Below are positions 22,442-33,081 of a DNA stretch of 64,000 bases, piece by piece; the first letter of the stretch is position 1; every line of letters begins with the position of its first letter. The stretch is from the NCBI RefSeq assembly GCF_963855985.1, contig NC_087112.1:2916501-2980500 (forward strand). The letters run 5' to 3'. The position numbers were made by a program, and so were the translations under genes. The notes beneath the pieces are model-generated. The model did no database searches. It was not told the DNA's origin and saw only the letters and a program-made list of their open reading frames with translations. This DNA comes from Ostrinia nubilalis. Lineage: Eukaryota > Arthropoda > Insecta > Lepidoptera > Crambidae.

Positions 22442-25400
22442 TTAGTGACCTGATGGATTGGTGCGGCGTGTCTCAAATTCGATTCCTCCACAACATAATA
22501 TTGTATCTTTTGAAGAAAGTTTTTTGACATGACATGAATATAGATCAGTAATTTAATTACGTTTCTACGAAAATTAATTTTACTATCTTAATAATGTTGT
22601 CTGAGTGTAATAATTATGATAAAACGAAAGAATATTTTATTTTATACTATTATAATAGCTTCTGTACCTAAACAGTTTGAAGACAAGAACCGTCTAAGTG
22701 AAAAACTCACAAATTCCGAATTCGTGTTAATAAAAAAACTCGTTAACAGTTTCCAAAGAGGAAAAACGTTTGAAAATTATTAAAATATTTCCCCAGAGGA
22801 GTTGGACAGTCTTTGTGCCTTCTGAGAATTTTTCACCTCCGACTTTCAAAGTTTAATATCGAGTTAGAAACTCTGTCCACCTGACGTTTTTTATCTTTAG
22901 CAAGAAACATTCTTATTTTAATAATTATTTTAATACAATAATAATAGAAAAGTAACTAAAAGTATACATTAATGTCTACATGCTTTTCTACTGTAAATTG
23001 TGTTCTTTTAAAATTAGTTTTTAGTTGTTTTGTTCATATTTCGGATGTTTCTATTCGAAATAATGCAGTTATTAAAATTTTGGTTACAGGTTGCAGAGTT
23101 TGGAGAGGCATATACCCAGCAATTGAAGTACAAAGATTGTAGCAAAATTTAGCCAATTTCAATTAAAAGATATTTTGAGTAATTCTTTATAGCTTAAAAA
23201 CGCTATTAAAGATTCTGTAGTCCTTGACAAACTTTGTTTTCAACAAAAATCGAATGTTTTGTAGTTTTTAATTGACAAAAAGCAATTACATATTATTGTT
23301 TAAAGTAAGAACCTATTCCTAAACATCAAATGCCCCTGTTTTGCTTATTATTAACTGGAGTTAATTTGGTTTCTACTAACGTCAGTTACCAGTTGCATAT
23401 ATAAATTTATAGATTAAGTATATCTATAAAACTCATCAAGTTTATTAAAAAAAATACATTAGCAAAAAACAAACAATGGCTTTAGAATATTCTCATTTGA
23501 AATGTCCTTTTTAAGTACGACAACAAAATAAGAAGCCCCAACTTTGCGTAATGTTTTTTGGCCTATTGTCATGCTAAGTCAAATAATTGGGAAAATAAAA
23601 TGGCCGATTGATTGGTTTTTCAGGGGCCTTGCTTTGAAACTTCTTTGTAAAAAGACTTTGCATTGTTCTTTTTACCTTCTCTCTTCAAGACAAAACATTT
23701 TTAAAAGTAATGATTTCTTCGGAATGACTTACAGCATGACTGATTGTAAAATGTTATGTTTTCATAAAAACAAATGTGAATATGCAACTATAAAGACAAA
23801 GATAATGAGGAGGGCGCCATTTCTTCCCAAAAATGTCAAACCCGAACAATTTTCAAAATTTTTCGTAGTTCCATTTTTCACCGCGTTCACTTATATCTTT
23901 AATTTCAGCTTTATGCCTCACTCTGTGGTTAGGCGGAATTATTCAAGCACTAAATAGAGCCCGACCGGTATTTTTCCCCGCCGAAGGCTTACTTATAACA
24001 TGTAATTATCTCTTTGAGGGCGGAATATACGAGTATAGTGGCGAGTGGGTATTTCTATGAAATTTCGAGTTATACCTTTTTACGTGTTGGCCTGTTTTGT
24101 TTCCAAAATTACTTTTAACAAGTGATCGATAATTCACAAAATTTCATAAACTCGAAAAAAAATCTATTTTTTTTTTAATTTTGTTTTATTTTGAAAACAG
24201 ATAAATAGCGTTTTAAATAAACAAATTAAATTCCTCATACTTTAAATACCAATTAGTTCAAGGAAACACCTAAACCGCAATGTTATTAATAGTTTTATAA
24301 CAACATTATTATTAATTTGTATTTGTTATTGTTGTGGCTTATTTTTACACAAGTCTCCACTGAAACTTTGTTTCGTAATTATTAATTTAATAATCCATCT
24401 TCAAAACACCTAAACATTGTTCCGTATCGGTTAATTTTAAAATTAGTCGGTATTCGTGCTACGTCTTTCGACACGTCATGTGTGACAAGCGAGGTGCCAA
24501 TTATGACAATTAAAAAACTCATTTACGTCCTTGTACGCAACGCCCGACAATCGTCGCCTGACAGCGATACATTTTTAATAACGGCTCCCCACTCGCGTAT
24601 TCCTTTGCCTAGACAAAAAACGTGGGAAAAACAACAGGTTCGCTTTGTAACTTTGTAGTTCCAATTTCAAATTAATAATGCACTTTAAATACTGGCTGGT
24701 TCCGATTTAAAAGTTATAAACTGGTTACGTTAAAAATTTTGAAATTCGAATGCGGGAAATGAAGTTTGATTTTCATTTGGCGGATTTTTGTTTTATTTGA
24801 TTTCAAATTTAGAACGCCAGGTGCTATCAAGGTTGACGTTGACGGCCAAGAACGTTGCGGCCGGTACTATTCTTAATAAAATTCGTTTATGGACCGTTTT
24901 AATACTCTATAGATGTACGCAAGGAAACATCATCAAAATCATTTTAAATCTACAGGAAAAATCTTGATTTGCTTGCAAAACAATAACTTCCATTCGCGAA
25001 TTAATTAAGTCACTCATAATAAATTGTCTTTACTATAATTATTATACATTGACTTGTAAAATAGGTAAATGACTCAACAGCATCGACAAAACTAAACCTA
25101 CGCCCACTCAAACAATAGTAGGAAAGTTTTTAATTATCTCCTCCCATGGCTAGCTTAAAATGGCTATAAGAAAAACAACTGAATACTGGCAGGCGACAGA
25201 AAAAGAAAACGAAATTACCACAAATGTCATAATTCTAAATTCAAATTTGACGTTTCCAATCTCGATCTCGAAAAAATCAAAGAACCGTATGAATTGGTAT
25301 TTAACTTTTCTCATTTACATGAACTTAATTACTCATTCAAACTCTAAAATTCGCACCTGATCTTACAAAACAAGAGAACACTAAAACTGAAGTAGACATA

Positions 25401-25504
25401 GCTAAATCAAATAAAGTACTCATAATAATCCCACTCCTATTTAAAATAGCTAATAACTATTCTAAAAATTCACAAAAGAACGCCGAGATTATAGCGAGGT
25501 CGTC
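22442..25504. other. Non-coding DNA without recognised features
   Basis: Includes a 137-codon plus frame at 23544-23957 that is cysteine- and phenylalanine-rich, matches nothing I know and has no supporting context. No repeat termini were identified. Confidence 0.4.
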
Positions 25505-25680
25505 ATTGGCCGGTGGGAACGTGGAAAAACACGTGAATTTTTTTTTCTAAGCCACGTAGTGTACGTTGCGGCCTGCCCACCGTGCGATTGGCCGGTGCCG
25601 CGGCGGGCGGCCATTGGCCGGATTTTTTTCCCGCTTTTCCACGCTCATTTTTTCCCGTAGAAAACCTCGGCCAATCGCAG
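25505..25680. promoter_or_regulatory. CpG-rich promoter-like block with four CCAAT boxes and an E2F-like site
   Basis: CCAAT boxes lie at 25505-25509, 25587-25591 and 25613-25617 (as ATTGG) and 25671-25675 (as CCAAT), each followed or preceded by GGCC or CG. TTTTTTTCCCGC at 25621-25632 fits the E2F consensus TTTSSCGC, and CACGTG lies at about 25530. The GC and CpG density contrasts sharply with the AT-rich flanks. NF-Y plus E2F sites are typical of growth-regulated promoters. Direction is unknown: it could start a plus-strand transcript or serve as an internal promoter of the minus-strand zinc-finger gene, whose later exons would lie to the left. Confidence 0.4.
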
Positions 25681-26652
25681 ACACGTAGTTTTTTAATTGC
25701 TAAAGTTTAGCGCGTTGGGAGTTACGTTGAATAGTTGTCGGACGTTGTTAGTGTTCAATTGGAAGTTAGTTTTTGTGTTATTCGGGTTGTATTGATGTGT
25801 TTCGTTGATTCGTTTTTGTTTTGCTTAAATGGACAATTGAGATAACATAGTTTTTTAATTTGTTTAGACACTATCAGATCTATTTCGTTGCTTTTTCAGC
25901 AACATGCTCAATATCTTGAAAAAATATTTAAAGCAAACGAAAAGTTGACGTTTAGACAAAAACTGGCTGAATTAAGAACGTAAACTTCTTAAGAACAAAC
26001 CAAAGAGGTTTCACCGTCTGCATCTTGACAAATGCAACTAAAAAGAAATCAAAGTCGTTCCAGAAGATTTTGCGCGGGAACGCGTCGCGTCAATGGCGTA
26101 CGGATTTAAATTTGGAACGTGCGTTTATGAGTTTCCAGTTTATTTTAACGGCTGCATACTTGATGCGTTTTATTCAATTACAAGACGAATGCGCGGCGAT
26201 GACATGCGTTCGGTCTGCTGGATTAATATACTTTTTATTGGCGGTTTCCGATGAAATATACGAATAACTGTTTGAATTTATTCTCCAGTGCACACTCGTG
26301 TTATTGCATATCTATCTGCCTTTAAGTACATAGGAAGTGGACTGCACAAAAAGTTTGTAATTTTAGACAATGCCCTGTGTCACATTTGGGTACATTTAGA
26401 CTACTTGCAGAGCTATAGAACAGATTTTTATGATTTCACTGTTATTAATTTATCTATACTTCTCTGAGTTGACATTTATGCATCCAGTCACATTTAACTT
26501 TGCTATGCAATCATTTGAAATAAGTCACAGATGTGAACTTTTCTTTTGTTTTTGAACATTAAAAGTATTATTAAGACAGGTAGGTTTTTTACTGCAATCG
26601 CACCTGAAGTTAAGTGAGATGCAGTCTTACAACGAACTTATTCTACACTAAC
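25681..26652. other. Putative transcribed leader, then intron of the zinc-finger gene
   Basis: Downstream of the promoter-like block on the plus strand there is an 80-codon frame (26025-26267) with no recognisable family. The part next to 26652 is the start of the minus-strand intron that follows the zinc-finger exon. Confidence 0.3.
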
Positions 26653-26884
26653 CTGTATGCAGTCTCGTGTGTTGTTGGACGTGGCTCAGCTGTTTGAACC
26701 TCCGATCGCAGTAACTGCACTTGTAAGGCTTCTCCCCAGTATGGACCCTGATGTGCTGCACGAGCTGGTGGTTGGAGCTGAACGACTTCAAGCACTGCTG
26801 GCATTGGTGCGGCTTCACTTCACCGCCCAACCCTCGCTGAAGTTCGCGCGCGTGCATTTGCATGGCGTTCTTGTGCATGAAGAT
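26653..26884 (-). CDS. dati: Internal exon of a C2H2 zinc-finger transcription factor (datilografo-like)
   Basis: The exon has 232 bases: it starts in phase 0 after an acceptor (CCCGTTTCAG, then ATCTTCATG) and ends one base into a codon before a donor (CATACAG, then GTTAGT). It encodes 77 residues. Finger 1 uses Cys28, Cys31, His44 and His48; finger 2 uses Cys56, Cys59, His72 and His76. They are joined by the canonical linker TGEKPYKC, and the exon closes in a second HTG linker start, so further fingers must follow. The N-terminal part (FMHKNAMQMHA) is basic and not itself a full finger. The finger sequences (SFSSNHQLVQHIRVH and RFKQLSHVQQHTRLH) match, from memory, insect datilografo; rotund/squeeze and ZNF384-type proteins are the alternatives. 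The protein would be a nuclear DNA-binding factor. Flanking exons are not visible here, so the introns are long. Confidence 0.8.
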
Positions 26885-27167
26885 CTGAAACGGGATGACA
26901 GTTGAAGAACGCGTTCGAATTTTGAAGTGTTGTGGACTGTACTTTGGGAATCTGAATTTGAAGATTTGAATTTCGAAGCTTCGAAGTGATTCTTTGTTGG
27001 CGATAGTCATTTGTAAAGTTTGATTTGGATACTTATTTTTTTAATTTGGAAGAGTTTTTTTTTGATAATGAATAATGGAGTCGGATTTAAATTTCGAAGC
27101 TTCGATGGTTCTTTTTGAATTTGAATTTAAAAACTATACAAGATTACGTAGTCCACGTAAAGTATTA

Positions 27168-27284
27168 GGCTGGGTTGCACCATTTTACTTTAACTTTAAC
27201 AAACGTCAAAAATCTGTCAAACTCCTTACAAAAACACCAGTTGAAGTTATAGTAACGACATAAGTTAGGTGGTGCAACTCTGCC
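27168..27284. mobile_element. PIF/Harbinger-type MITE, copy 2 (117 bp)
   Basis: Termini GGCTGGGTTGCACCA and GGTGGTGCAACTCTGCC are flanked by TTA (27165-27167, 27285-27287). It lies about 280 bp upstream of the zinc-finger exon in transcript terms, within its intron. Confidence 0.8.
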
Positions 27285-28185
27285 TTAGAGGGATCAATGT
27301 TACCATTTTAAAAGAAATTTCGAGAAACTTTAATACATAATAAGATAGTTGGGTTGGGTCACTTTTATAAAACGTACCTAGTTGTTAGTAAAGATACAAT
27401 CAAGACGGTTACAGAGGTACCAAAAAGAAGGTGGTATTTATAGAATCGATTGTTTTTCCCGAATTAGACGAAGGAAAGGCGTTTCCCTGAATCTCACGAA
27501 GGCCATTGTTTTCTAATATCCCAGTTCTTGGAAAAAAAATGTTGAAAAATACAATCACTGTGGGTGGACGAGTTGTAGGCGGTTTTTACGTCAATCGTGG
27601 TGTTTGAAAAAGAAATATTGTGTAACAAAACGAGCCTACCTACCTAATAACTGATATGATTTTCATAAAAATCTATGAATATTGTTCACTTTCTAGATTA
27701 AAATACTGATTCGGAGTAATGACAAAGCTTAGGTAAACGTTTTTTGAAGTTTGAAATCATAAAAATAAATTAAATACAGGTGTTTATAATAATAAGTGTA
27801 TATCAAAATTCGAACTTGAAGATCTCTCACTAATAATGATCAACATAACTTAATTTTTAAAACATTTAGTTTCATAAGTTCTTGCTTAGATTTCATTCTT
27901 TCTTTCTACCTACATCCAAAAGGGTCATTATTAATTCCATTATTAAAAATATATTGAGCAATTCAAAAACATAACAAGAGAGAACACGCTGTATAAATCT
28001 AACATACAGCATGTTCTTCGCGTTAGGTTACCGTCATCTCTAAAGAAATGGCGCCAGAGAGGAAAGTTATATGGCTCTAAGATAATAATTTATGGCAACA
28101 CTTATGATGCTTGGATAATGCAAGATTTGATTTCAATGTTGCTATTGTTATAAATATGGTTTTATAATAGTACAAACGGCCGCCC
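27285..28185. other. Intronic DNA with one short hairpin
   Basis: Nothing coding is seen. Near 27979-28017 AGAACACGCTGTA and TACAGCATGTTCT form a 13-bp stem with one mismatch. Confidence 0.35.
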
Positions 28186-28386
28186 GCGACTTCGTACGCG
28201 TGGATCCCGTTTTACCCCCTTAGGAGTAGAGTTTCGTAAAATCCGTTCTTAGTGAGCACCTAAGTACGTTTTAAAAAGAACCCCCATACAAAATTTGAGA
28301 CTCCTAAGTATCACTTGTAGTTTCTGAGATTTCGTGATGAGTGAGTGAGTCAGTCAGTGACCTTTCGCTTTTATATTATGTATATA
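28186..28386 (-). mobile_element. Degraded short Helitron abutting the tandem array
   Basis: On the minus strand it begins near the tract ATATACATAATATAAAAGCG, continues GGTCACTGACTGACTCACTC and ATCACGAAATCTCAG, and ends GTCGCGGGCGGCCG where the terminal CTAG has decayed. This is a familiar lepidopteran Helitron layout. Its 5' end (ATAAAA, GC-GA, CACTGACTGACTCACTCA) is clearly related to the 5' ends of the array units next to it. Confidence 0.65.
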
Positions 28387-30854
28387 CTAGCTTTGGTCGC
28401 CCGCTACGCGGGCTACAAAAGCTAGATCTGCGATGCTGGCCGCTCCGGGCTTCGCCCTACGCGGCGCTCGGCCTGCGGCCTCGCATTCGGAGCTCGGCCT
28501 TCGGCCTCGCAAAAATTACAGGGTTCGTTTATTGTCTGCCGCGGTGCTCTTGTGCTTTTTTGACGCAACACAAGTAAATCTATGGCGACTGTCGGGATTT
28601 GAACCATCGCTCGGCCTTCGGCCTCGCCTTTTCGCAAAAATTACAGGGTTCGTTTATTGTCTGCCGCGGTGCTCTTGTGCTTTTTTGACGCAACACAAGT
28701 AAATCTATGGCGACTGTCGGGATTTGAACCATCGCTCGGCCTTCGGCCTCGCCTTTTCGCAAAAATTACAGGGTTCGTTTATTGTCTGCCGCGGTGCTCT
28801 TGTGCTTTTTTGACGCAACATAAGTAAATCTATGGCGACTGTCGGGATTTGAACCATCGCTCGGCCTTCGGCCTCGCCTTTCTGTCTGTCACTGGGCTCT
28901 AGTCCTTTTTTAACGCATTAAAAATAAATCTATGGCGACTCACAGGCTTCGGCCTCGCCTTTTTCTACGTTAGCTAAGCCCCCCTGCATACAATTTGTAT
29001 GGAGAATTTAGTCCCTTTAGGAAAACGGGCGAACGCTTGGCGGCCATCTTGGATTTCCAAAATTTTGCATTTTTGCCTTAATCTGGACCATATTCCGCGC
29101 CGAACCCCATTTTTACTTTTTTTCTAACTTCACCCAATCCCAAATTCATTTGTTTCTACAATTCCTTCTAACCACCCATGTCCTGAAATTTGAGTTCCTG
29201 TAACTCTCAGTGTTGCCAGGTGATCGAGTTGAAAATGGTCAAATGTCATTAGTTGGACCTATGTGCAGGAGGCGTCATCCAAATTTCTGACCGAAAGTCG
29301 TTATTTCCATTTTTTACATTTTTGGACCAAAACTCCCAAAGCATGGCAACACTGGAAATTTTTGGTTTTCCAATCGATACTCCTTGACAAACTACGTAAT
29401 CGCCCCATACAACCTGACTTTCCCGAATGTTGCCAACTACCCGAAAAACGCATTTGAAAAATCGAAAATCTGAAACTTTTTACAAAATGGCCGCCAGCTC
29501 AGCCGCCATCTTGATTTTCTGACATTTCGGATTTTTCCCATAGTCTGGATCGTATAACCGACCAAACCCCATTTTTAGACTTTTCCTCCCATATCTCCTT
29601 CTGTCCGTCCTTAACTTTAAAGACACCCATGTCGAAAAAAATACTTTTCCGCGTAGCTCCCAGTGTTGCCAGGTGATCGAGATGAAAATGGTCAAATGTC
29701 ATTTGCACGACCCCTTTGCAGGAGGCGTCATCCAAATTTTTGACCGGAAGTCGTTATTTCTACTTTCGACATTTTTGGACCAAATCTCCCAAAGTGTGGC
29801 AACACTGGAGAAATTTCTTCACCCAAGCGAAACCTCTCGACAAGACACACAACCGCCTCATACAACTCGACTTTCCAAAATGCTGCCATGTACTCGAAAA
29901 ATGAATCCCAAAAATTCGAAATTTTCAACTTTTTACAAAATGGCCGCCTGCTCAACCGCCATCTTGATTTTTTGACATTTCGGATTTTTCCCAATATCTG
30001 GGTCGTATATCCGACCAAACCTCATTTTTATTTTTTTTCTGCCATAATTCTTTCTGTCTGTCACTAACTTTAAAGTCACCCATGTCGCAAAAAAAACTTT
30101 TCCCCATAACTTTCAGTGTTGCCAGACTTTTTTGATAAAAATGGTGAAATGTCATTCGGGTCCCCAAATGTCACCAGACTGCATACCAAGTTTTTGGAAT
30201 TTCTGGAAATTTCCATTTTCTACTATCCGGGGCCATGGTGGAAAATTTTCTTCCAAAATGGTAGTTTTTTCCGATTCATGGCAACACTCGAATAACAGAC
30301 CAACAATCGCCCGGAACATTGTACCCCACTCCGATGTCGCCATCTACCGGAAAATTCGTGTCAAACTTTGGGAATTTTTTGATCGCAACAAAATGGCCGA
30401 CAGCTCAGCCGCCATCTTGTTTTTTGATAATCTGTGCATGTGGCTCTAAAGAAGACTATACATGTTACAAACACCCAAAAGAAATTTTCAAAAACAATTG
30501 CGCATCTCGGAGTGACACCTCCCTAAAAACACCTCGAAATCGCATTTTCAATCCAAGATGGCGGCGCGGCCATTTTGTTCTTCTAATTTTTTCTCAATTT
30601 TTTTAGCACACCTTGGCAACCCCAACCAACCGCCAAAAAAGAAAAAATTCAGGACCAAAGACAGAAAAGTTTGTGTTTCAAAAAGTGCCGCCATTTTGTT
30701 TTTTGGTTCAAAAAATGTGGTAAAGCTGTCAGTCAAAAAATCTAGTTAAAAACAAACACCAACAATTTTACCCCTCTCCCCTCTAAATACCCTAAAAATA
30801 CCCCTGATCAGTCAGTCAGTGAGTGAGTGGTAATCGAGCTTTATATATTATAGA
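28387..30854 (-). mobile_element. Helitron-like unit 1 (2468 bp)
   Basis: Longest unit, because a 125-bp segment near its 3' end is present three times (28511-28886). It contains three 453-bp-spaced subrepeats (anchor CAGTGTTGCCAG at 29208, 29661 and 30114) and five CAAGATGG motifs (29044, 29506, 29959, 30412 as complements; 30554 direct). Confidence 0.8.
28511..28886. repeat. Triplicated 125-bp segment inside unit 1
   Basis: Copies start with AAAAATTACAGGG at 28511, 28636 and 28761, an exact 125-bp period, and are almost identical. The other four units have one copy each. Each copy contains GGATTTGAACC (complement GGTTCAAATCC) and the palindromic word GCTCGGCCTTCGGCCTCGC. Confidence 0.85.
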
Positions 30855-33081
30855 CTAGCTTTGGTCGCCCGCTACGCGGGCTACAAAAGCTAGATCTGCG
30901 ATGCTGGCCGCTCCGGGCTTCGCCCTACGCGGCGCTCGGCCTGCGGCCTCGCATTCGGAGCTCGGCCTTCGGCCTCGCAAAAATTACAGGGGGCGTTTCT
31001 TGTCTGTCGCGGTGCTCTTTTGCTTTTTTGACGCAACACAAGTAAATCTATGGCGACTGTCGGGATTTGAACCATCGCTCGGCCTTCGGCCTCGCCTTTC
31101 TGTCTGTCACTGGACTCTAGTCCTTTTTTGACGCATTAAAATTTAATGTATGGCGACTCTTGGGCTTTAAACTATCGCTCGGCCTTCGGCCTCGCCTTTT
31201 TCTACGTTAGCTAAGCCCCCCTGCATACAATTTGTATGGAGAATTTAGTCCCTTTAGGAAAACGGGTGAACGCTTGGCGGCCATCTTGGATTTCCAAAAT
31301 TTTGCATTTTTTCCTTAATCTGGACCATTTTTCGCGCCGAACCCCATTTTTACTTTTTTTCTAACTTCACCCAATCCCGTAAAACAATTCCTTAAAACCA
31401 CCCATGTCCCAAAATTTTGAGTTTCCGTAACTCCCAGTGTTGCCAGGTCATCGAGCTAAAAATGGTCAAATGTCATTAGTTTGACCTATTTGCAGGAGGC
31501 GTCATCCAAAGTTTTGTCCGAAAGTCGTTATTTCCTTTTTTTACATTTTTTGACCAAAACTCTTAAAGTATGGCAACACTGGGAATCATTGTTTTTCCAA
31601 ACGATACTCCTTGACGAACTACATAATCGCCACATACAACCCGACTTTCCCAAATGTTGCCAACTACCCGAAAAACGCATTTGAAAAATCGAAAATCTGA
31701 AACTTTTTACAAAATGGCCGCTCACTCGGTCGCCATCTTGATTTTCTGACATTTCGGATTTTTCCCATAGTCTGGATCGTATAACCGACCAAACCACATT
31801 TTTGGATTTTTTCTGCCATATCTCCTTCTGTCCGTCCTTAACTTTAAAGACACCCATGTCGAAAAAATTACTTTTCCCCGTAACTCCCAGTGTTGCCAGG
31901 TGATCGAGATGAAAATGGTCAAATGTCATTTGCACGACCCCTTTGCAGGAGGCGTTATCCAAATTTTTGACCGGAAGTCGTTATTTCTACTTTCGTCATT
32001 TTTGGACCAAATCTCCCAAAGTGTTGCAACACTGAAGAAATTTCTTCACCCAAGCGAAACCTCTCGACAGGACACACAACCGCCCCATACAATTCGACTT
32101 TCCAAAGTGTTGCCAACTACTCGAAAAATGAATTCCAAAAATTCGAAATTTTCAACTTTTTACAAAATGGCCGCCCACGCCGCCGCCATCTTGATTTTCT
32201 GACATTTCGGATTTTTCCCATAATCTGGGTCGTATATCCAACCAAACGTCATTTTTATTTTTTTTCTGCCATAATTCTTTCTGTCTGTCACTAACTTTAA
32301 AGACACCCATGTCGCAAAAAAAACTTTTCCCCATAACTTTCAGTGTTGCCAGACTTTTTTCATAAAATTGGTGAAATGTCATTCGGGTCCCCAAACGTCA
32401 CCAGACTGCATACCAAGTTTTTGGAATTTCTGGAAATTTCCATTTTCTACTATCCGGGGCCGTGGTGGAAAATTTTCTTCCAAAATGGTAGTTTTTTCCG
32501 ATTCATGGCAACACTCGAATAACAGACCAACAATCGCCCGGAACATTGTACCCCACTCCGGTGTCGCCATCTACCGGAAAATTGCTACCAAAGTTTGGGA
32601 ATTTTTTGATCGCAACAAAATGGCCGACGGCTCAGCCACCATCTTGTTTTTTGATAATCTGTGAATGGGGCTCTGAAGCAGACTATACATGTCACAATTA
32701 TTCAAAAGAAGTTTTTAAAAACAATTGCGCATCACGGAATGACACCTCCCTAAAAACACCCTGAAATCGCATTTTCAATCCAAGATGGCGGCGCGGCCAT
32801 TTTGTTTTTCCATTTTTTTCTCACATTTTTTAGCACACCTTGGCAACCCCAACAAACCACCAAAAAGGAAAAAATTCAGGACCAAAAACAAAAAAGTTGA
32901 TGTTTCAAAAAATGCCGCCATTTTGTTTTTTGGTTCAAAAAATCTAAAAAACCTGGGTGTCAAAAAATCTAGTTTAAAATAAACACCAACAATTTTACCC
33001 CTCTCCCCTCTAAATACCCCAAAAATACCCCTGATCAGTGAGTGAGTCAGTCAGTGGTAATCGAGCTTTATATATTATAGA
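30855..33081 (-). mobile_element. Helitron-like unit 2 (2227 bp)
   Basis: Complete termini and direct CTAG-TC junctions on both sides. Subrepeat anchors lie at 31435, 31888 and 32341, again exactly 453 bp apart. A 144-codon minus frame (31528-31962) spans the end of one subrepeat and the start of the next; in units 1 and 3 the matching frame stops after 78 codons, so it is not conserved. Confidence 0.8.

Noticed and set aside
23544..23957. 137-codon plus-strand frame
   Set aside because: No recognisable motif, no splice or promoter context, and composition like the surrounding non-coding DNA.
26657..26905. Plus-strand 82-codon frame over the zinc-finger exon
   Set aside because: It is the antisense shadow of the minus-strand zinc-finger exon; cysteine and histidine spacing and splice sites fit only the minus strand.
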